A stretch of 42,849 nucleotides of DNA, taken from positions 1 through 42,849 of the forward strand of contig JAFWWC010000005.1 of the NCBI GenBank assembly GCA_017518105.1, written 5' to 3'. Positions within the stretch are counted from its first letter, which is position 1; the number at the start of each line of letters is the position of its first letter. Shown in pieces: positions 33,936 to 41,636 of the stretch. The stretch comes from Selenomonadaceae bacterium. Its GTDB lineage: Bacteria > Bacillota > Negativicutes > Selenomonadales > Selenomonadaceae. A program made the translations under genes and the position numbers. Below the pieces are notes generated by a model. That model worked only from the letters and a program-made list of their open reading frames with translations, made no database searches and had not been told where the DNA came from.

Positions 33936-34709
33936 TCACCCCCTGCTGATACCTTCGCGCTCGCCCTGCGGAATGTAAATCATCAGTTTGGACTCAATCT
34001 GCGTCGGGGAATCGCCCGCCTGCAATGAGAGAATGCCTTCCATGATCATGCGCTTGTGGCTAACTTCGTTTTCGGATTTAATCTTGAGCTTGTTAGCAAA
34101 GGGGAGCCAAAGAACATAGCCAGTGAAGATACCTAAGATTGTCGCAACGAACGCCGCCGCGATAGAGTGACCGAGCTTTTCGATGTCGTTTAGGTTGCCC
34201 AGAGCCGCAATAAGACCGACGACCGCGCCCAGAACGCCGAGCGTCGGGGCATAGGTTCCGGCTTGCGAGAATATCGAACGCATTTCGGCATGACGTTGTT
34301 CCATGATTGTAAGTTCTGCGTCCAGCACGTCGCCGACGAATTCGGGATCCATGCCGTCGATTACCATGCTCAGCCCGTTGCGGAAGAACGGATCTTGAAT
34401 TTCCTCGACGCGGCTTTCAAGTGCAAGGATACCTTCGCGGCGTGCAAGCTGGCTAAGCTCGACAAACGTTTGCACAAGCTCGCCTTTGCTTTGTTCCTGA
34501 TTGCCCTGAATCAAGAGTTTAAAGAGCGTCGGAACTTTGGAGATTTGTTCCATGGTAAATGCGTTGAAGATACAAGCGATTGTTCCGCCGATGATGATAA
34601 GGAACGCCGCAGGGTTGTTTAGGGCTGTGAGCGGTGCGCCCTTTAGAATCATGCCGACGAAGACGGAGATAATTCCGCCGATGAGTCCTATTACTGTAGA
34701 CTTTTCCAA
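33936..34709 (-). CDS. motA: Flagellar stator protein MotA
   Basis: A 257-residue inner-membrane protein with four hydrophobic segments (about 5-25, 33-52, 150-172 and 180-205) and a large cytoplasmic loop carrying the charged helix LARREGILALESRVEEI that contacts the rotor. PTLGVLGAVVGLI in the third helix is a family hallmark. The start is TTG, about 9 bases after AGGAGG; no ATG fits. It is the first gene of motA-motB-acpS. The upstream region has no clear sigma-28 or sigma-70 promoter by eye, so regulation is unassigned. Confidence 0.92.
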   Translation of the reverse strand: MEKSTVIGLIGGIISVFVGMILKGAPLTALNNPAAFLIIIGGTIACIFNAFTMEQISKVPTLFKLLIQGNQEQSKGELVQTFVELSQLARREGILALESRVEEIQDPFFRNGLSMVIDGMDPEFVGDVLDAELTIMEQRHAEMRSIFSQAGTYAPTLGVLGAVVGLIAALGNLNDIEKLGHSIAAAFVATILGIFTGYVLWLPFANKLKIKSENEVSHKRMIMEGILSLQAGDSPTQIESKLMIYIPQGEREGISRG

Positions 34710-34860
34710 AATCAGTAGCCTCCTCCTGGCCTTTGAGCTGAAAACTTATTGACACCATATATTTCGTCGTGCCTTAATCGTTAAATTCCTGTTCAATGCC
34801 GAAAAAAAAATTCCTGCCGCCGCGAAATTTTTTATTGCAAACGCCGCCGCAAAATAACGC

Positions 34861-34889
34861 TTGCTATCTTTTGCCGATTCTAATAAAAT
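34861..34889 (+). promoter_or_regulatory. Promoter of the hybrid histidine kinase
   Basis: TTGCTA at 34861-34866, a 17-bp spacer and TAAAAT at 34884-34889. The start codon lies 34 bases after the -10 box. Confidence 0.55.
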
Positions 34890-34922
34890 TTGCGGCATAA
34901 AAATTTTGCACGAGGTCGAATC

Positions 34923-37900
34923 ATGAACAATTCAAACGAAGATAAACGGACGCTATCGACGGCGATTGTTGGCGGCGCGATAATCGCTGTGCTTTTAATT
35001 TTGTCGACGGTGTGGATAAATCAACGCTCCGAGAGTGACACGAGCGAAACCGTCCATTCCGTGAGCAGGATTTATCTGCGGGAGCTGACTGACCGCCGCG
35101 AACAAGTCATACAAGGTCGGCTGAACTTGACAATCGAGAGGATAAGCTCCGCCGCAAAAGTTGTATCCGCTAACGACTTGCAGAACATGACGACCCTAAG
35201 CGCGTTCCTAAACCGAATGAAGACCGCCTGCAACGTCGACCGGGTTGGTTTCGTCGATGTAAATGGCAAAGTCTTCACGCCCGAAGGGGTCAGCGATTTA
35301 AAGGAATATCTCTTCGCCGCAGAGACCATAACCGAGCCGCGAGTTTTTACGCATGGCAACTCCGCCGTGATTCTCGTTCCCGTCGAGGGCGTGACTTTCC
35401 AAGGCGTGACGATTAAAAATTGTCTTGCGCAAGCTACGGTTAAGAATTTGTTCGCGGGGCTTTTGATTGAGACCACGCCCGTCGAGATGACGTTCTTTAA
35501 TCTTTATCACATTGACGGCGAATCATTCACGGATAATGTCTTAGGCAATGACACGGACAACAAGAATCTTTTTGCCGCGCTTGATGATGTCACGTTCGAG
35601 GAAGGCTATTCCAAAAGCCAAGTCGTCGATGACTTTAGGAACTCTCAACGGGGAATAGTTTCGTTCACATTGAACGGCGAGAAGGAATCGTTTTTCTATC
35701 AGCCCGTCAAAGGTACGGATTGGATGCTGTCGTATCTGATTCGCGAGGGGAAGATTGAAGAAGAAATCGCCGCTGTGACTGCAGATATTCGCCGCCGCTC
35801 GACAGTTCAAACGCTCTTGACCGTCACGGCGATGGTTATTCTGTTCATCTTGATAATTTCGCAAGCCCGCAGTGGTGCAAGGCTCCTCCACCAAAAAAAG
35901 CTCGTCGAGACCGAAAACCGAGTTAAGCGGGAGGAAATGGAAGAAAAACTCCGCCTGCAGACGCAACTACTTAACGAGGAACATAAGCGACTAAGGCAAA
36001 GCGAAATGATTCAGGCATTGGCGGCGGATTATCGGCTGGTTTATCATTTGAATCTTGATTCGGACGAGGCAGTTTGTTATCGTGTCGACCCGTTGCTAAG
36101 TAAGCAACTCAATCGCAAGCAAAATGACGTTGTGCAATTCCAGTCGGTGATGAAAGACTACGCGAAGAATTTTGTTATCCCGACCGACCGCGAGGAGCTT
36201 TTGGACTTCATTCAGCCGGAAAATATTCGCGCCCGCCTTGCCAACGAAGAAATCATTTCCCACCGCTACATGTTGATGCGTTATGGCGAGGAACACTTTA
36301 TGATGATTCGCATTGCCAGAATTGATGACGGACTACGGGCGGTAGGCGTCGGCTTTGCTAATGTCGATGAGGAAACCCGCGAATCCTTAGCACGCAACCA
36401 GGCATTATCGGACGCCCTTGCACAAGCTCAACACGCTAACGCCTCGAAAACGACCTTCCTATCGAACATGAGCCACGACATACGCACCCCCATGAACGCG
36501 ATTATCGGCTTTACGACTATGGCGTTGCGGCACTTCGACAATCGCAATCAAGTTAAGGACTCGTTGGAAAAGGTTCTGTCGTCTAGCAATCACCTGCTCG
36601 GCTTGATAAACGATATACTCGACATGAGCCGCATAGAGTCGGGGCGCGTCGAAGTCGCTGAGCAAGAGTGTAACCTCTCCGACCTTATCCATAACTTGAT
36701 TCACATTATCCAGCCGCAAGTCACCGCTAAGCAACAGAAATTCCAAATCGACGCCTTCAAAGTCAAGAACGAGGACGTTTACGCCGACCAACTCAAGGTT
36801 AATCAGGTGCTGATAAATATCCTAAGCAACGCCGTAAAGTACACGCCGTCAACAGGCTCAATCTTCTTCCGCATATCCCAATACGAATCAAAGATACCCG
36901 GCTGCGCTAAGTACGAGTTCCGAATCAAGGACAACGGGCTTGGCATGAGCAAAGAGTTCCTTAAGCATGTGTTCGACGCCTTTGAACGCGAGGAGACTTC
37001 CACAAAGAGCGGCATTCAAGGCACGGGCTTGGGCATGTCGATTACTAAAAAGATGGTCGAGCTTATGGGCGGCGATATTTCCGTCGAGAGCGAGAAGGAT
37101 AAGGGCAGTGAGTTCACCGTCACGCTTGACTTGAAACTTCAACAGAACGTCAAGCAAATTCCGATTTACGAGCTAAATAACTTGCGTGCTTTGATTGTCG
37201 ATGACGACTTCAACACGTGCGAATCCGTGACAACGATGCTTAAGCAAATGGGTATGCGTTCAGAGTGGACGACCTCTCCTAGGGAAGCAGTCTTCCGCGC
37301 AGGCAGAGCACTCGACGACGACCCCTTTAACGCTTACATCGTCGATTGGCTTATGCCCGACCAGAACGGCATTGAGACCGTCCGCCAGATTCGCCGCGTC
37401 GTCGGCAACACTGCACCTGTTATAATCTTGACGGCTTACGATTACTCCGACATTGAGCTTGAGGCTAAGGCGGCGGGCGTTACGACCTTTTGCACGAAGC
37501 CGCTGTTTATGTCCGACTTAAAGAACGCCTTAAGCCGAGCGATTCACGGTCACGACGAAGACACTAAGCCCGATGACTTATCTTCTACGGACTTTAGCGG
37601 CAAACGCGTCTTGCTCGTCGAGGACATAGAAGTTAATCGCGAGATTGCCAAGGCGATTCTGCAGGAAATTGGGCTTGAGGTCGAGGACGCGGCTGACGGT
37701 TCCGACGCTGTGGAAATGGTTAAGAACTCTTCGCCGAATCACTACGATATAATCTTGATGGATGTGCAAATGCCAGTCATGAACGGCTACGAGGCGACGC
37801 GGGCAATCCGTTCCCTTAAACGCAAGGACGCGCAGACCGTGCCGATTGTCGCGATGACTGCCAATGCCTTCGAGGAGGACAAGGAGAACGCTTTAAAATG

Positions 37901-37976
37901 CGGCATGGACGACCACCTTGCTAAGCCGCTCGACATTCCGAAATTGCTTGAGACCTTGAATAAGTATCTTAAGTAG
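34923..37976 (+). CDS. Hybrid sensor histidine kinase with Cache-like sensor and two receiver domains
   Basis: A 1017-residue membrane sensor. In order: a membrane helix (about 15-33), a periplasmic Cache-like sensor (about 40-280), a second helix (about 290-315), a coiled linker and PAS-like region, a HisKA domain with His518 in FLSNMSHDIRTPMNAI, an ATPase domain with NAVKYTP, GLGMS and GTGLGMSI boxes, a first receiver (Asp808 in IVDWLMPDQNG) and a second receiver (Asp947 in IILMDVQMPVMNG). There is no DNA-binding or output domain, so phosphate must pass to another protein. The ATG is 7-8 bases after GAGG; an upstream TTG lies in the promoter. It is divergent from motA, and its end overlaps tadA by 8 bases. 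Confidence 0.9.
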   Translation: MNNSNEDKRTLSTAIVGGAIIAVLLILSTVWINQRSESDTSETVHSVSRIYLRELTDRREQVIQGRLNLTIERISSAAKVVSANDLQNMTTLSAFLNRMKTACNVDRVGFVDVNGKVFTPEGVSDLKEYLFAAETITEPRVFTHGNSAVILVPVEGVTFQGVTIKNCLAQATVKNLFAGLLIETTPVEMTFFNLYHIDGESFTDNVLGNDTDNKNLFAALDDVTFEEGYSKSQVVDDFRNSQRGIVSFTLNGEKESFFYQPVKGTDWMLSYLIREGKIEEEIAAVTADIRRRSTVQTLLTVTAMVILFILIISQARSGARLLHQKKLVETENRVKREEMEEKLRLQTQLLNEEHKRLRQSEMIQALAADYRLVYHLNLDSDEAVCYRVDPLLSKQLNRKQNDVVQFQSVMKDYAKNFVIPTDREELLDFIQPENIRARLANEEIISHRYMLMRYGEEHFMMIRIARIDDGLRAVGVGFANVDEETRESLARNQALSDALAQAQHANASKTTFLSNMSHDIRTPMNAIIGFTTMALRHFDNRNQVKDSLEKVLSSSNHLLGLINDILDMSRIESGRVEVAEQECNLSDLIHNLIHIIQPQVTAKQQKFQIDAFKVKNEDVYADQLKVNQVLINILSNAVKYTPSTGSIFFRISQYESKIPGCAKYEFRIKDNGLGMSKEFLKHVFDAFEREETSTKSGIQGTGLGMSITKKMVELMGGDISVESEKDKGSEFTVTLDLKLQQNVKQIPIYELNNLRALIVDDDFNTCESVTTMLKQMGMRSEWTTSPREAVFRAGRALDDDPFNAYIVDWLMPDQNGIETVRQIRRVVGNTAPVIILTAYDYSDIELEAKAAGVTTFCTKPLFMSDLKNALSRAIHGHDEDTKPDDLSSTDFSGKRVLLVEDIEVNREIAKAILQEIGLEVEDAADGSDAVEMVKNSSPNHYDIILMDVQMPVMNGYEATRAIRSLKRKDAQTVPIVAMTANAFEEDKENALKCGMDDHLAKPLDIPKLLETLNKYLK

Positions 37977-38427
37977 CCCTTCGACGTTCGGCAAAGAATT
38001 TTCGTAGAAGTTCCCGGCTCTCCTCCTCCATGACGCCGGCAGTAACTTCCAACTGATGATTGAGCGCGGGATTGTTCACGACGTTAAAAAGAGACTCCGC
38101 CGCCCCGAACTTTGAATCCGTCGCCCCATAGACCAATCGCTTAACTCGGCAGAGGACTAAGGCTCCAGCACACATGGCGCAAGGTTCGACCGTCGAATAC
38201 AACGTACAGCCCGACAATCGCCGTCGGGTTAATTTTTTGCTTGCCGCCCGCAACGTCAAAAGTTCCGCATGAGCCGTCGCGTCGCTGAGCTGTTCAATCC
38301 GATTGTGTTCGCCGCAAATTAAAATGCCGTCCTCGTCGATGAGAACGGCACCGATTGGAACTTCATCTTCCTTGTAAGCCTTGAACGCCTCCGCCAGCGC
38401 AAGGCTCATGAATTCTTTATCAGTCAT
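37969..38427 (-). CDS. tadA: tRNA adenosine(34) deaminase
   Basis: A 152-residue zinc-dependent deaminase converting A34 to inosine in tRNA-Arg(ACG). The active site HAE (with catalytic Glu in TAHAELLTL) and zinc ligands PCAMCAGAL are present, and length is normal. The ATG is chosen because AAAGGAGG lies 7 bases upstream; a longer in-frame version begins before that site. Its 3' end overlaps the convergent kinase gene by 8 bases. Confidence 0.92.
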   Translation of the reverse strand: MTDKEFMSLALAEAFKAYKEDEVPIGAVLIDEDGILICGEHNRIEQLSDATAHAELLTLRAASKKLTRRRLSGCTLYSTVEPCAMCAGALVLCRVKRLVYGATDSKFGAAESLFNVVNNPALNHQLEVTAGVMEEESRELLRKFFAERRRAT

Positions 38428-38440
38428 TGTCCAGCCTCCT

Positions 38441-38704
38441 TTAGGCAAGCAACATATCGAGACTTAAGCCGCTTGAGTAGAACAGGGAATGCGTCCCGCA
38501 ACTCGTCAGCTCCAAGTCATATGCTTCGGGGATTTCAGTTTTCTTGACGGGTGTCGCCTTTTTATTCATCACGCGCCGCAGTTCTTCGGCGAAAGAATTC
38601 TTTTCATCTCGGCGACCGCGTCCGCTATTGAAGCGGTGTCTGTTGTCGTGTGCGACGCCGTTGACGCGAGCAACCCGTGCAACTTTTTCTACTCTTTCCA
38701 ACAT
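38441..38704 (-). CDS. Small unknown protein upstream of tadA
   Basis: An 87-residue basic protein with a very good GGAGGAG site 6 bases before its ATG. The N-terminal half is rich in Arg and Asn; the C-terminal half contains FAEELRRVMNKK, then LELTSCGTHSLFYSSGLSLD. No family, signal peptide or membrane helix is recognised. It is 13 bases before the tadA start, so it is probably in one transcript with tadA. Part of the leader (38705-38780) contains a second AAGGAGG without a convincing gene. Confidence 0.6.
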   Translation of the reverse strand: MLERVEKVARVARVNGVAHDNRHRFNSGRGRRDEKNSFAEELRRVMNKKATPVKKTEIPEAYDLELTSCGTHSLFYSSGLSLDMLLA

Positions 38705-38780
38705 CGCAATCTCCTCCTTGAAAAATCTTGTTCGCGTCCTTCAACCTTAGTATCGTCAAAAATTTTCACCTCCTTAAACC

Positions 38781-38812
38781 AAAAGGAACCCCGCCAATTA
38801 CGGCAGAGTTCC
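38781..38812 (-). terminator. Intrinsic terminator of mdh
   Basis: On the minus strand an 11-bp stem (GGAACTCTGCC with GGCGGGGTTCC, two G-U pairs) with a 6-base loop is followed by TTTT, about 28 bases after the mdh stop. Confidence 0.8.
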
Positions 38813-38839
38813 TCTTTGATTGTCAATGTTGAGTTTGAA

Positions 38840-39790
38840 TTATTCGAGTGCGCCTGCAATCTTGCTGTTGACTTCGCGAGCCGCCGCAACACTCTCGGCG
38901 AACTTAGCTTTTTCAGCGTCGGAGAATTCGACTTCGACGATTTTTTCAATGCCGTTCTTGCCGAGGATAACGGGGACGCCTATGCAAAGGTCTTTCTCGC
39001 CGTATTCGCCTTCGAGGTAGACGCAACACGGAATGAGTTTCTTAGCGTCAAGAGCGATTGCCTCGACGAGAGCAGCAGCAGCCGCACCTGGCGCATACCA
39101 AGCAGACGTTCCCAAAAGTTTGGTGCAGGTCGCGCCGCCGACTTTGGTAGCCTCAACAGCTTTTTGGATAGCCTCATCGCTAAGCAGTTGCGTTACTGGA
39201 ATGCCGCGATAAGTTGCAAGGCTGACGAGCGGAACCATCGTCTTATCAGCATGACCGCCGACGACCATACCATCAATATCAGTCGGGGTTGCGGGGTAGC
39301 CGGCTTCTTGCAGAGCGATAGCCAAGTAGTAACGGAATCTGGAGCTGTCTAACATGCCGCCTTGACCGATGATACGATTGCGCGGGAGCTTGGTATCCTT
39401 AAGCGTCAGGTAAGTCATTGCGTCCATAGGATTGGATACAATGATAAGGATTGCCTCCGGCGAGTGCTCAAGGATTTGGTCGACGACACTCTTGACGATT
39501 TTGGCGTTGGTGCCGATGAGTTGTTCGCGGGTCATGCCGGGCTTGCGGGGAATGCCGCTGGTGACAACCACCACTTGCGAACCTGCCGTCGCCGCATAGT
39601 TATTGGTTACACCAGTTACCGTCGTATCAAAGTTGAGCATGTGCGCCGTCTGCATGATGTCCATTGCTTTGCCTTCGGACAGACCCTCTTTGATGTCGAT
39701 GAGGACGACTTCACTTGCAAAACCTTTGGTCGCGAGGACGTTTGCCACGGTCGCCCCGACATTACCTGCTCCAACTACAGTTACCTTCAT
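38840..39790 (-). CDS. mdh: Malate dehydrogenase (LDH-like type)
   Basis: A 316-residue NAD-dependent enzyme interconverting malate and oxaloacetate, probably in the reductive branch leading to succinate or propionate in an anaerobe. The Rossmann start is VVGAGNVGATVA. GIPRKPGMTREQL carries the two arginines that favour malate over lactate. SNPMDAMTYL binds substrate and GGHADKTMVPL contains the catalytic His. It resembles the MDH3/LDH-like subgroup by length. AAGGAGG precedes the ATG, and an extended -10 TGCTAGAAT lies upstream. It is a single-gene unit. Confidence 0.94.
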   Translation of the reverse strand: MKVTVVGAGNVGATVANVLATKGFASEVVLIDIKEGLSEGKAMDIMQTAHMLNFDTTVTGVTNNYAATAGSQVVVVTSGIPRKPGMTREQLIGTNAKIVKSVVDQILEHSPEAILIIVSNPMDAMTYLTLKDTKLPRNRIIGQGGMLDSSRFRYYLAIALQEAGYPATPTDIDGMVVGGHADKTMVPLVSLATYRGIPVTQLLSDEAIQKAVEATKVGGATCTKLLGTSAWYAPGAAAAALVEAIALDAKKLIPCCVYLEGEYGEKDLCIGVPVILGKNGIEKIVEVEFSDAEKAKFAESVAAAREVNSKIAGALE

Positions 39791-39824
39791 TTAAAACTGC
39801 CTCCTTAAAAGATTGATTGCGCTT

Positions 39825-39833
39825 ATTCTAGCA
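39825..39833 (-). promoter_or_regulatory. Extended -10 promoter of mdh
   Basis: On the minus strand TGC followed by TAGAAT (39830-39825). The -35 at 17-bp spacing, TAGCAA, is weak. The start codon is 34 bases further. Confidence 0.55.
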
Positions 39834-39871
39834 TAGCGATTCAGAATTTGCTACAGGCGCGGAAAAATTTT

Positions 39872-40654
39872 TTACCGAAATAGCAAGTCCAATCCCGTAC
39901 TTCGTAACACCAAACGTGCAAAATCATCGCCCGCTGTAAAAAAATTTCCGTGTTCATATCGCTTCAAGAAACAGCAAAATGCCCTATTGCGTTCGTCGTA
40001 GTTGGGATAAGGGCATCTGATAATCTTTGCCACGTCGATTAAAAGGTTGTTTCTTTCCACGAGCTCATAAACTTCGCGATAGAAATGATTTCTCCACCTT
40101 AAATCGAAGGCTTTCTTGCTGACTCCGCCGAAGGCTTTGATGTTTCCTCTGTAGAGGTTATCGAGCTTGAATTTGAGGGCATCTTTGAGAGAGATAATAG
40201 TTTCGTAAAATTCTCTGTCGCATGTGACCCGATATCGTGAGCCCTGTTTGCTGGCTGATTCGTTGTAAAGCAACTTGTGAAGGCGCGGTTCGGTACAATC
40301 GTTTCTGAATGGGAGCACCTTGTCAATGCGAAAACAATGCCGTCTATCCTGATGTTGCGCGTGCATTCGAGCTTGATAGAAATATTCGCTCGATAATCGC
40401 GCCGCTGTGATTTACCCTTTAATCGGAACATCTTTATGCAAAACCTAATCGCCAGCACGAAAATTCAATAATCGTTGTCCTTTGCTCCAATCCGTTCGTT
40501 CGTCTACCGTGCGTTTTTCCTCAGGATTTTTTAGCCGATTTAAATCACAGTTATCAAACCAGTTCCACAGGAAACGCGAAACCTTGTCCTTGACCAGAGA
40601 ATTGTACACGAATTGCTGATTGCCTTTTGGTTCGCCGTAAGCGTAAATCGCCAT
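39872..40654 (-). pseudogene. Nonsense-interrupted gene of unknown function
   Basis: One reading frame of 261 codons runs from an ATG (MAIYAYGEPKGNQQFVYNSL) to TAA but is broken by two in-frame stops: TAG at 40447-40445, just after FRAGD, and TAA at 40414-40412. Sequence between and after them (HKDVPIKG, then TAARLSSEYF, RRHCFRIDKV) continues like one protein, and no frameshift is needed. The TAG probably replaced a Trp (TGG). I sense kinship with a family of uncharacterised proteins about 250 residues long but cannot name it. AAGG before the ATG is a weak site. No terminator follows it before mdh. Confidence 0.65.
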
Positions 40655-40700
40655 GAGATATTACCTTCTAAAGTTTTGTACAGTTACTTTCTTCTAGCAT

Positions 40701-40728
40701 AAAAAAAAATCCCGCCCGCAAGCAGGAT
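40701..40728 (-). terminator. Intrinsic terminator of the rubredoxin gene
   Basis: On the minus strand ATCCTGC pairs with GCGGGAT (one G-U pair) around a 5-base loop, followed by eight or nine T. Confidence 0.8.
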
Positions 40729-40748
40729 AAAAACTTCGTTGACTGAAC

Positions 40749-40907
40749 TTATTCGACCTTGGAGAAGTCATCTTTGCCGACGCCGCACAGCGGGCAGAGA
40801 AAATCTTCCGGCAAGTCTTCAAACTTCGTGCCCGGCTCAATCCCGTTATCGGGGTCGCCCGTCTCTTCGTCATATTCGTAGCCGCAGATGTCACAAACCC
40901 ATTTCAT
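40749..40907 (-). CDS. Rubredoxin
   Basis: A 52-residue iron protein of normal rubredoxin length. It has the two Cys pairs that hold one iron: CDICGYEYD near the N terminus (Cys5 and Cys8) and [11 protein letters not shown] near the C terminus. The typical [12 protein letters not shown] segment lies between them. It carries electrons at low potential, commonly to peroxide or oxygen-reducing enzymes in anaerobes. GGAGG lies 9 bases before the ATG. It is a single-gene unit with its own TTGAAA/TATAAT promoter, divergent from grpE. Confidence 0.93.
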   Translation of the reverse strand: MKWVCDICGYEYDEETGDPDNGIEPGTKFEDLPEDFLCPLCGVGKDDFSKVE

Positions 40908-40940
40908 TTCACGTGACCTCCTCTTAAAATTCTTGCGCCG

Positions 40941-40968
40941 ATTATAACACGCGCCGAAAATTTTTCAA
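40941..40968 (-). promoter_or_regulatory. Promoter of the rubredoxin gene
   Basis: On the minus strand TTGAAA (40968-40963), a 16-bp spacer and a perfect TATAAT (40946-40941) with TGT before it. Confidence 0.8.
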
Positions 40969-40993
40969 CAAATATTCGCCAGCGACGAGCTTT

Positions 40994-41012
40994 GAACTTT
41001 AGAAAAAAGTTC
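40994..41012. promoter_or_regulatory. Candidate operator palindrome between rubredoxin and grpE
   Basis: A perfect inverted repeat GAACTTT - 5 bases - AAAGTTC ends directly before the grpE -35 box. It does not match the CIRCE consensus (TTAGCACTC, 9 bases, GAGTGCTAA). It could bind an unknown repressor or activator; the assignment is by symmetry and position only. Confidence 0.45.
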
Positions 41013-41041
41013 TTGACATTTTGTCTAATCGGTGTTAAGGT
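41013..41041 (+). promoter_or_regulatory. Promoter of grpE-dnaK
   Basis: A perfect TTGACA at 41013-41018, a 17-bp spacer and a weak -10, TAAGGT at 41036-41041, with TGT before it. The start codon is 27 bases further. Confidence 0.6.
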
Positions 41042-41067
41042 TTGCACGCAAAAGAGAGGTGAACGAC

Positions 41068-41625
41068 TTGGCAGAAGAAAAAAAAGTGGTCGTCAATAAC
41101 GAAGACGGCGACAGCGCAGAAATAACTTTACAAAAGAAGCAAGCCGAGCCCGTTGTCGAAGATATTGACACGGCGGCGGAGCTTGAAAAATTAAAAGAGG
41201 AGCTCAGCGCGAAAGACGACAGGATTTTGAGGTTGCAAGCGGACTTCGACAACTTCAGGAAACGAACTGCCCGCGAGAAAACCGACCTTGCGGCGGTGAT
41301 TGAGCAGGCGTTCTTGAAGGACTTGCTCCCCTTGCTTGACAATTTAAGTCGGGCATCGGACGCAATGGAAAATGCTGACGCTGAAGCTCTTCGCAAAGGA
41401 ATTGAGATGATTAAGCAGGAGACCGTAGCAGTCATGGGTAAGCACGGACTAGAACCGATTGAAGCTTTGAACAAACCGTTCGACCCGAATTATCATCAGG
41501 CAGTTGGCACGGTCAAAGACGAGACTAAAGAGGACGGACTTATCGCCGCCGAACTTCAACGAGGATACATCGCACGCGGCAGAGTAATTCGTCCTAGCAT
41601 GGTTCAAGTAGTCAGCAATTCGTAA
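41068..41625 (+). CDS. grpE: GrpE nucleotide exchange factor
   Basis: A 185-residue co-chaperone that releases ADP from DnaK. An acidic disordered N terminus is followed by a long coiled-coil helix (about 40-90, with LQADFDNFRKRTAREK) and a C-terminal beta domain (about 130-185) containing GLEPIEALNKPFDPNYHQAV and a G(Y)IARGRVIRP-type end. The start is TTG, placed after AGAGAGGTGA; an earlier in-frame TTG overlaps the -10 region. Normally hrcA precedes grpE in Firmicutes; here rubredoxin lies upstream on the other strand and no CIRCE is seen. It is 11 bases before the dnaK-family gene. Confidence 0.93.
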   Translation: MAEEKKVVVNNEDGDSAEITLQKKQAEPVVEDIDTAAELEKLKEELSAKDDRILRLQADFDNFRKRTAREKTDLAAVIEQAFLKDLLPLLDNLSRASDAMENADAEALRKGIEMIKQETVAVMGKHGLEPIEALNKPFDPNYHQAVGTVKDETKEDGLIAAELQRGYIARGRVIRPSMVQVVSNS

Positions 41626-41636
41626 GGTGAGTTTTT

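Noticed and set aside
34710..34860. Possible sigma-28 promoter for motA on the minus strand
   Set aside because: TTAA with a GAAATAT segment is too far from the known flagellar consensus to assign.
38689..38949. Minus-strand frame running from mdh through its terminator
   Set aside because: It crosses the mdh terminator and its only well-placed start near AAGGAGG gives about 26 residues; no evidence for a gene.
40445..40447. Read-through (pyrrolysine or selenocysteine) at the pseudogene stop
   Set aside because: TAG is followed shortly by an in-frame TAA, no SECIS-like hairpin is apparent and no recoding genes are in view.
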